Position numbers and translations under genes: made by a program. Shown here piece by piece: positions 44,669 through 54,062 of a stretch of DNA of 64,000 nucleotides. Every line of letters starts with the position of its first letter. The stretch's first letter is position 1. The notes below the pieces were generated by a model. That model saw nothing but the letters and a program-made list of their open reading frames with translations, searched no databases and had not been told where the DNA came from. This stretch comes from Thiodiazotropha sp040506705 (GTDB lineage: Bacteria > Pseudomonadota > Gammaproteobacteria > Chromatiales > Chromatiaceae). Location: assembly GCA_040506705.1 (NCBI GenBank), contig JBEVWG010000042.1, positions 8,295 to 72,294 on the forward strand, given 5' to 3'.

Positions 44669-45331
44669 ATGAATGAAACTACCTATAATATTGCCATCGC
44701 ACAACGTTTCCGAGGCTATCTGCCAGTCGTAGTCGATGTAGAGACGGGTGGTTTTGACCCCTCCAAAGACGCCCTGCTTGAGATCGCAGCAACCATCCTG
44801 GCTATGGATGAACAAGGTCTACTCTATTCTGTAGAGACATATTCCTGCCATATTGAACCATTTGAAGGCGCGAATATTGATCCTAAAGCGCTGGAGTTCA
44901 ATGGTATTGATCCTGACCATCCATTCCGTGAGGCACTCTCTGAAGCGCAAGGCCTGAAACAACTTTTTACACCAATCCGCAAAGCGATCAAAGCAAGTGG
45001 TTGCAAAAGGGCCATTCTTGTTGGGCATAACGCCTTTTTTGACCTCAGTTTCCTGAATGCCGCGGTGCAACGCGCTGCAGTCAAACGCAATCCTTTCCAC
45101 CCGTTCAGCACTTTCGACACTGTCTCCCTTGCTGGCATGGTTTATGGCCAGACAGTGTTGGCTAAGGCGGCCAAGGCTGCTGGCATCGAGTGGGATGGTG
45201 CTCAGGCCCATTCAGCGATCTATGATACGGAACAGACAGCAAAACTCTTCTGCACCATCATCAATCATTGGCAGCAGATATCCGGCAACAACGGCCTGCC
45301 TACTAACACAGTACCAACTGATCAGACTTAG
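44669..45331 (+). CDS. rnt: Ribonuclease T
   Basis: RNase T trims 3' ends of tRNA and other stable RNAs. The DEDD exonuclease motifs are VVDVETGGFDPSKDALLEIAA, LVGHNAFFDLSFLNAA and GAQAHSAIYDTEQTAKLF; the His and last Asp are in the third. I prefer the ATG at 44669 (MNETTYN), which gives 220 residues, close to the family length; a GTG at 44642 would add nine and neither has a clear ribosome site. The gene stands alone between mlaA and the lactate operon. Confidence 0.93.
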   Translation: MNETTYNIAIAQRFRGYLPVVVDVETGGFDPSKDALLEIAATILAMDEQGLLYSVETYSCHIEPFEGANIDPKALEFNGIDPDHPFREALSEAQGLKQLFTPIRKAIKASGCKRAILVGHNAFFDLSFLNAAVQRAAVKRNPFHPFSTFDTVSLAGMVYGQTVLAKAAKAAGIEWDGAQAHSAIYDTEQTAKLFCTIINHWQQISGNNGLPTNTVPTDQT

Positions 45332-45490
45332 AGGCTCGTCCCAGCTAAGGGGGAGCATCAGGCCCTGCAGCGACCACCTTGCCTCAATATGTCAGGGATG
45401 GCTGTTTTTACAGCCAGTAAGTGACCCAGCCGATCTCCCCCTTTTTGATTCTCGATCAATTGTGTGGATAAAAAGCGCAGCAGAGTCGAT

Positions 45491-45511
45491 TTAATTGGTC
45501 TTACCAATTAA
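45491..45511. promoter_or_regulatory. PdhR/LldR-type operator, upstream copy
   Basis: Arms TTAATTGGT and ACCAATTAA are perfect 9-base complements separated by CTT. This matches the TTGGT-N3-ACCAA pattern bound by GntR-family PdhR and LldR proteins. It is 188 bp before the lutR start. Confidence 0.8.
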
Positions 45512-45664
45512 TAAATCGGCTAATATTTTTGAAAATATCACAATGCCGAAAAACATTATTTACCTATTAAACTCTGTTTTAATAGTCATATTCCTATTTT
45601 TTTATTTTTATTCATATAGATACAATATCTCTTCCGTTTTTCTAAAAAACAACTAGACTCCTCT

Positions 45665-45685
45665 TTAATTGGTCATGCCAAATAA
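45665..45685. promoter_or_regulatory. PdhR/LldR-type operator, start-proximal copy
   Basis: TTAATTGGT is followed after three bases by GCCAAATAA, two mismatches from the perfect complement. It ends 13 bp before the lutR start codon, so binding there could block transcription or translation start of the regulator itself. Confidence 0.75.
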
Positions 45686-45698
45686 GAAATAGAGGCCT

Positions 45699-46442
45699 AT
45701 GAAACAGCAACGGCTATCCGATCAAATAGCGGAAACCCTGGAAACAATGATTGCAGAAAGAGACCTTAAAGCTGGTGAAAGATTACCTGCTGAACGCGAT
45801 CTCGCAGCGCAGTTAGAGGTATCCCGCCCCTCTCTGAGGGAAGCCATCCAGAAACTCAACAGCAAGGGATTGCTCTCTACCCGGCGAGGTGGAGGTACCT
45901 ATGTCTGCGAGGGATTGGAACCCTCTTTTGTCGATCCATTGCTCGCTCTGCTAAGGGATCTACCTGAGTCTCGATATGATGTACTCGAAATTCGTCATGC
46001 TCTGGAAGGTACGGCCGCATACTACGCGGCTTTACGTGGCACCCAGGAAGATAAAGAGAACATCAAGGCCAGATTCAGAGAGATGATCGAACAGCACGGC
46101 AGATATACCGATCCGATGGATGAAGCCCGAGCTGATGCTGAATTCCATCTAGCCATTGTCGAAGCCTCACACAATCTTGTTCTGCTACATGTCATGCGTG
46201 GATTATTCACCTTGTTGCAAAACAGCATCAGCCACAACCTGGACAAGCTATATACTCTTCCCAAGGTCTTTGAACCCTTAAGCACCCAGCATCAGCGTCT
46301 GTTACAGGCGATCCTTGACAGTGATCCGGAAAGAGCCAGGCAAGCAGCCCAGGCACATATGGTTTTCGTAGAGGAATCCCTGCAGCAAATTGACCGGGCC
46401 ACAGCCAGTAAACAACGATCTCTACGTGGACTGGCTTCATAA
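45699..46442 (+). CDS. GntR/FadR-family regulator of lactate use
   Basis: The 247-residue protein has an N-terminal winged helix (LSDQIAETLETMIAERDLKAGERLPAERDLAAQLEVSRPSLREAIQKLNSKGLL) and a C-terminal all-helical FCD domain (VLEIRHALEGTAAYYAA, FHLAIVEASHN, LSTQHQRLLQAILDSDPERA) that binds a carboxylate ligand. It resembles LldR and PdhR. Position before lutABC and the two matching operators imply that it represses the operon and itself and is relieved by lactate or pyruvate; this is inference. The lutA start is 25 bp downstream. Confidence 0.92.
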   Translation: MKQQRLSDQIAETLETMIAERDLKAGERLPAERDLAAQLEVSRPSLREAIQKLNSKGLLSTRRGGGTYVCEGLEPSFVDPLLALLRDLPESRYDVLEIRHALEGTAAYYAALRGTQEDKENIKARFREMIEQHGRYTDPMDEARADAEFHLAIVEASHNLVLLHVMRGLFTLLQNSISHNLDKLYTLPKVFEPLSTQHQRLLQAILDSDPERARQAAQAHMVFVEESLQQIDRATASKQRSLRGLAS

Positions 46443-46467
46443 CCCCTCTTCTCCAGAGCAAACCAAG

Positions 46468-47229
46468 ATGTCAAATCTCCCACAAAAAAATAAACCCGAA
46501 GAGATCTATTTCTACGGTACCTGTTTGATCGACCTGCTCTACCCGGAAGCCGGACTGGCTGGCATGGAGCTGATTCGCAGAGAGGGTGTTCGCGTTATCT
46601 TCCCGAATGATCAAACCTGCTGCGGACAGCCGGCCTGGAATTCCGGATACCGGGATGAAGCGAGGAAGGTTGCTGCCGCTCAATTGCGTTGTTTCGCCAA
46701 ACCCTATCCAGTGGTAGTACCCTCCGGCTCATGCGCCGCTATGATCAAGCATCACTACCCTGCCTTGTTCAAGGATACTGCAGACTACGAAGCTGCGGTT
46801 GAACTCTCAAAACGTGTCTACGAACTTACCGAGTTTCTAGTGCGTGTTCTCGATATAAAACTCGTTGATCTGGGCGAACCGACCCAAGTTGCACTGCACA
46901 CCTCCTGCTCCGCCCGCCGTGAAATGGGGGTCGCAGGAGAGCACGAAGCCTTACTGGAACAACTCGACAATGTGCAGGTTCTGCAACAATCGCACAAAAA
47001 GGAGTGCTGTGGCTTCGGCGGCACCTTTGCTATAAAACATGGCGAAATTTCCACCGCCATGGTGCGCGAAAAAGCAGCAGCGATTACTGCTACCGGCGCC
47101 ACAACTTTAGTCAGCGGCGATTGCGGCTGTCTTATGAATATATCAGGACACCTGGCCCATCAAGAGCAAGAGCTGCAGAGCCAGCATATTGCGAATTTCA
47201 TCTGGGAGCGCACACATCATGCAGAGTAG
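46468..47229 (+). CDS. lutA: LutA/LldE-type Fe-S lactate oxidation subunit
   Basis: LutA is one of three proteins that oxidise L-lactate to pyruvate without LldD. The 253-residue product contains two CCG domains, seen as TCCGQPAWNSGYRDEA and KKECCGFGGTFA, with SCSARREMGV between; these cysteines bind Fe-S or heterodisulfide-type clusters. I prefer the ATG at 46468 rather than the in-frame ATG 78 bp earlier, which lies inside the regulator gene. It overlaps lutB by 11 bp. Confidence 0.92.
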   Translation: MSNLPQKNKPEEIYFYGTCLIDLLYPEAGLAGMELIRREGVRVIFPNDQTCCGQPAWNSGYRDEARKVAAAQLRCFAKPYPVVVPSGSCAAMIKHHYPALFKDTADYEAAVELSKRVYELTEFLVRVLDIKLVDLGEPTQVALHTSCSARREMGVAGEHEALLEQLDNVQVLQQSHKKECCGFGGTFAIKHGEISTAMVREKAAAITATGATTLVSGDCGCLMNISGHLAHQEQELQSQHIANFIWERTHHAE

Positions 47230-48628
47230 TGGCGATTTCCATGCTCGTGTGCGGACTGCGGTAGCAGACAGTAATTTACGCGTCAGCTTCCGCAAAGCCA
47301 TGGATGGCTTTATGAGCAAGCGTCTCGATGCCTTCCCTGATGCAGAGGCCTTGGAAAGATTACGCTTACGTGGCGCAGAAATCAGAGTTAATGCATTAAG
47401 CAAACTACCGGAGCTGCTGGAACGCTTGGAGCGGCAATGCCAGGCTAACGGCATACAAGTTCATTGGGCCGAAACCGTTGAAGACGGTAACAACATCATT
47501 CTCGATATAATGCGACAACACGATGCCAGGCTGTTGATTAAGGGCAAATCCATGGTCTCTGAAGAGATGGCACTGAACCATTTCCTCGAACAACAGGGCA
47601 TCGAATGTCTGGAGTCTGATCTGGGCGAATTTATTCTGCAACTTGCCGGCGAGCCACCATCTCATATCGTGATGCCAGCCATACACAAGACCGGGAAGGA
47701 TATCGCCAGGCTGTTCAAGGAGAAGTTTCCAGACATCCCCTACAGTGAAGACGTCGACACCCTGACCAGAAGTGCTCGCCGAATACTGCGTCGCCGTTTC
47801 TACGAAGCAAAAGTCGGACTCTCCGGGGTCAATTTCGCAGTAGCGGAAACCGGCACGTTATGCCTGGTAGAAAATGAAGGCAACGGCCGCATGTGCACCA
47901 CCGCACCTCAGGTACATATCGCTGTTACGGGTATCGAAAAAGTCGTCGAGAAACTTTCCGATGTGCCTCCCCTGCTCAGCCTATTGACCCGCTCTGCAAC
48001 CGGACAAGCTATCACCACCTACTTCAATATGATCAGTTCACCCCGCAAACCTGGTGAAAAAGATGGTCCCGAAGAAGTCCATCTGGTGCTGCTCGACAAT
48101 GGTCGCTCACACATTTACGAAGACGATCAACTGATCAATACCCTACGCTGCATCCGTTGCGGTGCCTGCATGAACCATTGCCCGGTCTATGCCCGTATCG
48201 GTGGCCACGCCTACGGCACCACCATTCCTGGCCCCATCGGTTCCATACTTGAACCGCAGAAACTTGGACTCGACAATATAGGTGAACTGCCCACAGCATC
48301 CACTTTATGTGGCGCCTGTGCGGAGGTCTGCCCCGTTCGCATTCCAATACCTCAACTATTGAACCGACTGCGCTACGAAAGGGTTCGCAACGACGGTACT
48401 GCTCTGACCAGAGGCCAGGGCAGCAGCCGGGAAAGTAACATCTGGAAAGCATGGAGCCTGGCACATCGGCAACCAACCATATATCGCATCGCCAGCCTTC
48501 TAGTAACCCGTCTCCGTGCATTGACGCCCAATAGGCTCGGTGCCTGGACCGAGGCGCGCAAAGCGCCCCGACCCGCCAGTCGGTCACTGCATGAACTTGC
48601 TAAAACCAATGGATTCGACAATGAGTGA
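47219..48628 (+). CDS. lutB: LutB/LldF-type iron-sulfur protein
   Basis: The 469-residue product begins at the ATG at 47219, with GGGAG nine bases upstream. An N-terminal LUD domain (residues about 60-290) is followed by a ferredoxin domain with CIRCGACMNHCPVY and CGACAEVCPVR, two [4Fe-4S] sites, and a C-terminal helical region. It transfers electrons from lactate oxidation to the respiratory chain. It overlaps lutA by 11 bp and lutC by 8 bp, so the three should be made in fixed ratio. Confidence 0.93.
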   Translation: MQSSGDFHARVRTAVADSNLRVSFRKAMDGFMSKRLDAFPDAEALERLRLRGAEIRVNALSKLPELLERLERQCQANGIQVHWAETVEDGNNIILDIMRQHDARLLIKGKSMVSEEMALNHFLEQQGIECLESDLGEFILQLAGEPPSHIVMPAIHKTGKDIARLFKEKFPDIPYSEDVDTLTRSARRILRRRFYEAKVGLSGVNFAVAETGTLCLVENEGNGRMCTTAPQVHIAVTGIEKVVEKLSDVPPLLSLLTRSATGQAITTYFNMISSPRKPGEKDGPEEVHLVLLDNGRSHIYEDDQLINTLRCIRCGACMNHCPVYARIGGHAYGTTIPGPIGSILEPQKLGLDNIGELPTASTLCGACAEVCPVRIPIPQLLNRLRYERVRNDGTALTRGQGSSRESNIWKAWSLAHRQPTIYRIASLLVTRLRALTPNRLGAWTEARKAPRPASRSLHELAKTNGFDNE

Positions 48629-49280
48629 CGCCCGCAACAAGATATTGTCTCGACTCCGGGGGCAGCAACCTGTAATAAACGAAACAGAGCGTTATACCGC
48701 GCTTAAAACTGAACTCCCACCCGCATCGAACCTCATCGAACATTTTCGATCCCGGATGGCGTCGGTTCGAGCAGAGGTTCACTTAGTAAGCAGAGACCAG
48801 TGGCCAACCAAAGCCTCGGCCTTACTCAAAGAGAAAGGTCTGACAAAAGTTCTCTATGCTCCCGAGACCGAACTCGGTAAAACCCTGCACAATAGTTGCA
48901 GCGACGATGAACTCAGCAGACTGGTATCCCGTACAAATAGTGTCGCAGAATGGAAAGAGGAGCTGTTTTTCGACGTTGATGCCGCTATCACCTCGACTAA
49001 AGCCGGTATTGCAGAAACCGGAAGCCTTATTGTCTGGCCGACAGCAGAAGAGCCGCGCACCTGGTCTTTGGTTCCACCTGTACATATTGCAATATTGGAT
49101 GCCGAAAATCTCTATGCTACTTTTTCCGAGGCCATGCAAGCGGGTGGCTGGCATAAACTGATGCCGACCAACCAGCTGCTCATATCCGGCCCATCCAAAA
49201 GCGCAGATATTGAGCAGACATTGGCCTATGGGGTTCATGGTCCAACCGAACTTGTAGTCCTGCTGATCACTGAGACATAG
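48621..49280 (+). CDS. lutC: LutC/LldG-type LUD-domain protein
   Basis: The 219-residue product is one LUD domain, recognised by VAEWKEELFFDVDAAITSTKAGIAETGSLIVWP near the middle and LISGPSKSADIEQTLAYGVHGPTELVVLLI at the end. I place the start at the ATG at 48621, inside the lutB stop region (ATGAGTGA), although an in-frame ATG at 48609 is possible. LutC is required for lactate oxidation with LutA and LutB, but its exact role is not established. It is the last gene of the operon; no lactate permease follows. Confidence 0.93.
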   Translation: MSDARNKILSRLRGQQPVINETERYTALKTELPPASNLIEHFRSRMASVRAEVHLVSRDQWPTKASALLKEKGLTKVLYAPETELGKTLHNSCSDDELSRLVSRTNSVAEWKEELFFDVDAAITSTKAGIAETGSLIVWPTAEEPRTWSLVPPVHIAILDAENLYATFSEAMQAGGWHKLMPTNQLLISGPSKSADIEQTLAYGVHGPTELVVLLITET

Positions 49281-49341
49281 CTGGTGAGTGGTGCGTAGCT
49301 GGTGAAATATGCGTGACAGGCTAAATCGAAAACAAATAAAA

Positions 49342-49363
49342 AAGCCCGCAATAATGCGGGCTT
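49342..49363 (-). terminator. Rho-independent terminator of mrp
   Basis: AAGCCCGCA (49342-49350) pairs perfectly with TGCGGGCTT (49355-49363) around ATAA. On the minus strand the stem is followed by a T-rich run (TTTTTATTTG). It lies 24 bp past the mrp stop and may also stop the convergent lutABC transcript weakly. Confidence 0.92.
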
Positions 49364-49387
49364 ATGATCTATATAGATGGGTACTGA

Positions 49388-50479
49388 TCAGTTATTCTGG
49401 ATAACAATATTGGGGAATTTTGCGGCATAGTCTTTTGCCTGCAGAGAGAGTTTGGCAGCAGTCTTACGGGCGATTTCACGATAGATCTGAGAAATTCTCG
49501 CCTCTGGCTCAGCAACCACAGTAGGCTTACCACCGTCGGTCTCTTCACGAATACGAATATCCAGTGGCAAGGCACCCAACAGGTCAACATGGTACTGATT
49601 TGCCATGGACGAACCGCCGCCTTCACCAAAAATGTGCTCTTCATGTCCACAGCTCGAACAGATATGGGTGCTCATATTCTCCACAATACCCAAAACCGGC
49701 ACTTCAACCTTCTCGAACATTTTCAAGCCTTTTCGAGCATCCAACAGGGCAATATCCTGTGGCGTGGTTACGATCACAGCACCTGAAACAGGAACTTTTT
49801 GCGCCAGGGTCAACTGGGTGTCACCAGTACCCGGGGGTAGATCCACAACCAGGTAATCGAGGCTGTCCCAATTGGTATCGTTCAGCAACTGCTCCAGGGC
49901 CTGGGTAACCATAGGGCCACGCCAGATCATCGGTGTCTCTTCGTCAATCAGGAAGCCGATCGACATCGCCTGAAGACCATAACCTTCCATCGGCTCGAGT
50001 GTTTTTCCATCCTTAGAGTCTGGCTTTCCAGTAATCCCAAGCATACGCGGTTGAGATGGGCCATAGATGTCCGCATCCAGAACACCCACTTTTGCACCCT
50101 CTTCCGCCAAAGCCAGCGCGATATTGACTGCCGTTGTGGATTTACCGACACCGCCCTTACCTGAGGCGACAGCGATAATGTTTTTTATGTTATCAATCGG
50201 TTTCAAAGCCTTTTGCACCGAATGAGCCACGACCTTGCTGCTCACAGTGACCTCAACTGACTCAACACCAGAGAGTGTCTTGACCTGATCAGTGACCGCC
50301 GATTCGATAGCATCGAAACAGCCTTTGGCAGGAAAGCCAAGTTCAATCGCAACTTTCACCTTGCCACCATCCAGTTCTACACCTTTGACAGCCTTGGCTG
50401 TAACCAGGTCTTTCTCCAGATTAGGTTCGATATAAGCTTTGATCGCTTCTTTTACGGAATCTTGTGTCAGTTCAGACAT
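49388..50479 (-). CDS. mrp: Mrp/ApbC Fe-S cluster carrier ATPase
   Basis: Mrp binds and transfers [4Fe-4S] clusters to target apoproteins. The 363-residue product has an N-terminal MIP18-like domain (about residues 1-90), a P-loop GKGGVGKSTTAVNIALALA, the Asp switch VLDADIYGPSQPRMLG and VDLPPGTGDTQLTL, and the cluster-binding CSSCGHEEHIFGEGGG. Its partners are not in view. A strong terminator follows, so it is a single-gene unit; upstream the TetR gene and its own terminator separate it. Confidence 0.96.
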   Translation of the reverse strand: MSELTQDSVKEAIKAYIEPNLEKDLVTAKAVKGVELDGGKVKVAIELGFPAKGCFDAIESAVTDQVKTLSGVESVEVTVSSKVVAHSVQKALKPIDNIKNIIAVASGKGGVGKSTTAVNIALALAEEGAKVGVLDADIYGPSQPRMLGITGKPDSKDGKTLEPMEGYGLQAMSIGFLIDEETPMIWRGPMVTQALEQLLNDTNWDSLDYLVVDLPPGTGDTQLTLAQKVPVSGAVIVTTPQDIALLDARKGLKMFEKVEVPVLGIVENMSTHICSSCGHEEHIFGEGGGSSMANQYHVDLLGALPLDIRIREETDGGKPTVVAEPEARISQIYREIARKTAAKLSLQAKDYAAKFPNIVIQNN

Positions 50480-50613
50480 CGTCAGTTACTCCTGCAAGCA
50501 GGCCTACACGTGGGCCCGTCAATATTACTGAAAACTACATGGCGGGGGATTCTACACGAAAACCAGGTAAATATACCAAGCTCTTTCCTGGGTTTTGTTT
50601 TTACAGGCAGCAG

Positions 50614-50647
50614 AAAACACACCTTCAGTCTCCCAAAGGTGTGTTTT
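50614..50647 (-). terminator. Rho-independent-type hairpin after the minus-strand tetR gene
   Basis: AAAACACACCTT (50614-50625) pairs perfectly with AAGGTGTGTTTT (50636-50647) around a ten-base loop. The T-rich right arm and following bases provide a tail. It lies 50 bp downstream of the TetR stop and 135 bp upstream of the mrp start. Confidence 0.8.
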
Positions 50648-50696
50648 ACGACGTTTTATCAACAAATTAAGATTGATCTGTTATGAGTGATCCAGA

Positions 50697-51341
50697 TCAG
50701 ACAACTTCCTTATGTTGAGCCACGCTATCCATTGTCTGCATTACATCGAGACCAGCCAGATAGCGCTCAATCAAGTGTTTGATCAGAGGTGCTACTGAAT
50801 CTTGAACATCTGACTGCAGCTGATATGTAGTACGCAATATGGCAATGCCGTGAATACCACTCCAGATAGCTCGGGCAGCCAGTGCTATCTCTCCTTGAGG
50901 CAGATTATTCATGGTCAATGCGGCGATCTGTCGCTCAACCAGCTCGTAGACGCGATCCACTTTGTCTTCATGGATCTCCATCAGCAAACCTTCAGTTTGC
51001 GGCTGGTGTTCAAAAACCATACGCCAGCGATGGGCATGTTTTGAGGCATAGTCGAGATAGGTCAACCCCAGGGTGTACAAACAATCCTGAGGGTGCCGGC
51101 ATTCGGTCAATGACTCACTGAGTTTCATGTAGAGCTGATCCAGGGTTCTCCCATTTACCCGTTGCACCAACTCATCGAGATTTTTAAAAACGAAATAGAG
51201 GCTACCGACTGTATATCCAATGGCTGAAGCTACCTTGCGGGCTGAAAGCCCTTCATAGCCCTGAGTTTCAATCAACTCCTCAGCCGCCACCAGTGCCATA
51301 TCTTCGATTTCAGACTTGCTGTGTTCTCCCCGTCTTCCCAT
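50697..51341 (-). CDS. TetR-family regulator
   Basis: The 214-residue protein has an N-terminal TetR helix-turn-helix (ALVAAEELIETQGYEGLSARKVASAIGYTVGSLYFVFKNLDELV) and a C-terminal ligand/dimerisation domain of the WHG type (WRMVFEHQPQTEGLLMEIHEDKVDRVYELVERQI). The signal it senses is unknown. It is divergent from the tetR-ABC1 operon at 51615 with 273 bp between and could regulate it or itself; this cannot be decided from the sequence. Confidence 0.88.
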   Translation of the reverse strand: MGRRGEHSKSEIEDMALVAAEELIETQGYEGLSARKVASAIGYTVGSLYFVFKNLDELVQRVNGRTLDQLYMKLSESLTECRHPQDCLYTLGLTYLDYASKHAHRWRMVFEHQPQTEGLLMEIHEDKVDRVYELVERQIAALTMNNLPQGEIALAARAIWSGIHGIAILRTTYQLQSDVQDSVAPLIKHLIERYLAGLDVMQTMDSVAQHKEVV

Positions 51342-51614
51342 GTTATCTCCTAATTTAACACTATCAATGTGTTTTACAGATTTTTAGAACTTCGACCTTC
51401 CCTATCAAACAAGGGCAATGGCAATATCACACCATTTTTTATCTTCACACAGTGATCTGTCGCACACGATGAACGACTGAATGAAGATTTTTATTCAAGT
51501 ATTGAGAATAGCAGTAAATATCAATTTGTCACCATTTGATAAATATATTTACTATACTATAATACGCTATATTATCTAATTATTGTATTGTATTTTCATT
51601 TTCAGGAAACAGCT

Positions 51615-52352
51615 ATGAGAATTAGTGAGCAGGAGAAGAGAAGCACACGTAAAAGAATCCTTATGGCTGCATCAGAAGTGATAACTGAAAAGGGATTTAA
51701 GTCGGCATCAATGCGGGAAATTGCACGCAGGGCGGAAGTTGCCGACGCAACGATTTACAACTACTTTCCAAGCAAAGAAAAGCTTTTGTATGGCTACTGC
51801 GAGAATCGTCAGGATGAGGTGGCTCAGGAACTGCGACAGATTGAGACTTTCAATGAGTACACACTGCAGGAACAGCTGCAGCAGCTGATCGAGACAGAAC
51901 TGGCACTGTGGAAACCTGACCGGGAATTCCTCGCAGAAGTATTTGAATTGACCTTCTACTCTCCTGCAGCCAGCCTGGTAAACCTGGCGGAAACACGCCG
52001 TCGTTTCAATCGTATGGTGGATGAGATAATAAGCAATTCCGTCGAGGCAGGAGAGATCCCTGAACAGCCTTACCAGGAACTCATGGCACCACTCTATTGG
52101 GATTATACAACCGGCATCCTCGCTTACTGGTTACGTGATGATACTGAGGGGTTCGCCAATACCACCCGCTTAGTGGACCAAAGTGTTGAGATATTTGCGC
52201 TTGTTCTACAAACCGGAATGGTTGGAAAAGCCCTGGATCTTGTCTCATTCCTGTTTCGCACGCACCTCAGTCGAACCTTGGATGCCTTTGGAGACTACAC
52301 TCGCCCCTGGATAAAAGCCAAACGACAATTCATGGCCAACCACGATGACTAA
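51615..52352 (+). CDS. TetR-family regulator, first gene of the ABC1 operon
   Basis: The ATG at 51615 has an excellent AGGAAACAGCT upstream, so I prefer it to the earlier ATG. The 245-residue protein has a TetR helix-turn-helix (ILMAASEVITEKGFKSASMREIARRAEVADATIYNYFPSKEKLLYGY) and a longer C-terminal domain rich in aromatic and charged residues (ELALWKPDREFLAEVFELTFYSPAASLV). It overlaps the next gene by 8 bp and is probably the local repressor. Ligand unknown. Confidence 0.9.
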   Translation: MRISEQEKRSTRKRILMAASEVITEKGFKSASMREIARRAEVADATIYNYFPSKEKLLYGYCENRQDEVAQELRQIETFNEYTLQEQLQQLIETELALWKPDREFLAEVFELTFYSPAASLVNLAETRRRFNRMVDEIISNSVEAGEIPEQPYQELMAPLYWDYTTGILAYWLRDDTEGFANTTRLVDQSVEIFALVLQTGMVGKALDLVSFLFRTHLSRTLDAFGDYTRPWIKAKRQFMANHDD

Positions 52353-53643
52353 GTCGGTGCCAACAGGGAAGTTCAGGCGCACCCGCATGGCAGGTGGCGC
52401 GATACTGAAGACGGGAGGACATCACCTAACGCATATTGCCCGACGCCCGTTCCTCAATTCTGAGGCACGTAGCATAGAGAAAGAGAGTTTAGATGAGAAG
52501 ACGGCTCAGATACTGTTTAACGCCCTCTCACAACTCAAAGGTACCGCCCTAAAGCTGGCCCAAATGTTGAGCATGGATAGCCATCTATTACCTGAATCGA
52601 TACGCAAGCAACTTGAAAAGTCATATCATCAAGTGACCCCTTTGGGTCGCCCCCTGATACGGAAAATTTTCCTACAGGAATTTGGCACACCAGCAGAGAA
52701 CATCTTTTCTACTTTTGAGCAGCAGGCTTTTGCTGCCGCCAGTCTCGGTCAGGTGCATAAGGCAACAGCCGATAACCACCACGTGCTCGCCGTAAAGCTT
52801 CAATACCCAGGCATCGACATCACCATTAATAACGATCTACAAATAATGAGGATGCTGATTAAACGTACCCCACATGCAAAACTTCTACTCTCCTCTTTGG
52901 ATGAGATAGGCCATCGTTTACATGAAGAGATCGATTATAGACAGGAGGCAGACAATACAAACTGGTTTCGTGAAAGGTTACAACTCGAGGATATTGTTAT
53001 TCCTGCCGTTCACTCAGACTTTTCAACAAAGCGAATATTAACAACAACCCTGTTACCTGGTGAACACCTTGATCAGTGGCTCTCTAACACCCCTGATCAA
53101 GATCAACGTAACCATTTCGCACAACGCCTATACGATCTCTTCGTTAACTCATTTTATGGGCTTAATGCTCTGCATGCAGACCCGAACCCAGGTAACTATC
53201 TGTTTGCTGGTGACGGTTCGTTGGGCTTGATCGACTTCGGCTGTGTAAGACATTTCTCAAAAAACTTTGTCGCACTGATACCAATCCTGATCAATGCCTA
53301 TATGCAGAATGATGCAGAAGTAATCCTTCATACCTACCAGAAGCTAGGACTGGAAGTGAGTGATTTGAGAGCCTCTGAATTAGAGACTTTCTACAGTGAA
53401 ACACTGGAACCATTTGGAGCCTGGTTAAGCGAACCATTCAGAGCCGGGAGATTTGACTTTGGTTCACGCTCTTCACCCTACACGAAAGAGGGTATGAATA
53501 TTTTCAAACAACTGAGCCGGGTTAGTAAAGTTGATGATATTGCCAATGAGTTTATCTACTTTGATCGTACACTATTTGGCCTCTATCAGATCTTTGAACG
53601 TATGGAGGCCCAGGTCAACATGGAGCATAAATGGCTAATTTAA
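52345..53643 (+). CDS. ABC1/UbiB-family atypical kinase
   Basis: The 432-residue protein has the ABC1 (ADCK/UbiB) kinase-like motifs: GTALKLAQMLSMDSHLLP (the KxGQ-type element, here KLAQ), FAAASLGQVHKA (Ala-rich nucleotide loop), AVKLQYPGI (catalytic Lys), HADPNPGNYLF (catalytic loop) and LIDFGC. Family members support coenzyme Q synthesis or membrane-lipid metabolism as ATPases. It lacks the long hydrophobic C-terminal helices of UbiB, so it is not ubiB itself. It is encoded in a tight operon with a TetR regulator, a 4TM protein and a hydrolase. The substrate is unknown. Confidence 0.9.
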   Translation: MTKSVPTGKFRRTRMAGGAILKTGGHHLTHIARRPFLNSEARSIEKESLDEKTAQILFNALSQLKGTALKLAQMLSMDSHLLPESIRKQLEKSYHQVTPLGRPLIRKIFLQEFGTPAENIFSTFEQQAFAAASLGQVHKATADNHHVLAVKLQYPGIDITINNDLQIMRMLIKRTPHAKLLLSSLDEIGHRLHEEIDYRQEADNTNWFRERLQLEDIVIPAVHSDFSTKRILTTTLLPGEHLDQWLSNTPDQDQRNHFAQRLYDLFVNSFYGLNALHADPNPGNYLFAGDGSLGLIDFGCVRHFSKNFVALIPILINAYMQNDAEVILHTYQKLGLEVSDLRASELETFYSETLEPFGAWLSEPFRAGRFDFGSRSSPYTKEGMNIFKQLSRVSKVDDIANEFIYFDRTLFGLYQIFERMEAQVNMEHKWLI

Positions 53644-54062
53644 ATAAATCGCTTATCTTTGCTGGAAGTTTCAGTATGCTTGCTGCGCTCCTGCATATCA
53701 CAATTATTATCGGTGGTGCTGATTGGTATCGATTCTTTGGCGCAGGAGAGGAGTTGGCCCTACTTTCAGAACAGGGCTCACTCTTACCAGCAGCAATCAC
53801 AATGGCTATTACAATTATCTTTTTTACTTGGGCAATCTATGCCTTTTCAGGAGCAGGCCTAGTTAGAGACCTTCCTTGGGTTAAGCCTGCCTTGGTAGTC
53901 ATAACTTTGATCTATCTTGTAAGAGGTCTTGGCACATTACCACTACTGTTTTTTTCTCCTGATTTAGTTGATACCTTCCTGGTCGTGACTTCGATAATCA
54001 GTTCAGTAATCGGTATTGTTCATCTCATGGGTTATAGACAGATGATCCAGGCGCCACAATGA
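53631..54062 (+). CDS. Four-helix membrane protein of unknown function
   Basis: The 143-residue protein is almost all hydrophobic and has about four membrane helices (residues 7-27, 50-72, 84-103, 112-134). It begins 13 bp inside the ABC1 gene and ends overlapping the hydrolase start. No known motif is present. Co-translation with the ABC1 kinase and hydrolase suggests a shared membrane-lipid or quinone-related task, which is inference. Confidence 0.75.
   Translation: MANLNKSLIFAGSFSMLAALLHITIIIGGADWYRFFGAGEELALLSEQGSLLPAAITMAITIIFFTWAIYAFSGAGLVRDLPWVKPALVVITLIYLVRGLGTLPLLFFSPDLVDTFLVVTSIISSVIGIVHLMGYRQMIQAPQ

Larger units (their letters stand above)
45332..45698 (+). promoter_or_regulatory. 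Regulatory region of the lactate-utilisation operon
   Basis: This 367-bp interval, AT-rich in its right half, holds two PdhR/LldR-type operators (45491-45511 and 45665-45685). The lutR promoter must lie between or upstream of them. No gene is supported. Confidence 0.6.
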
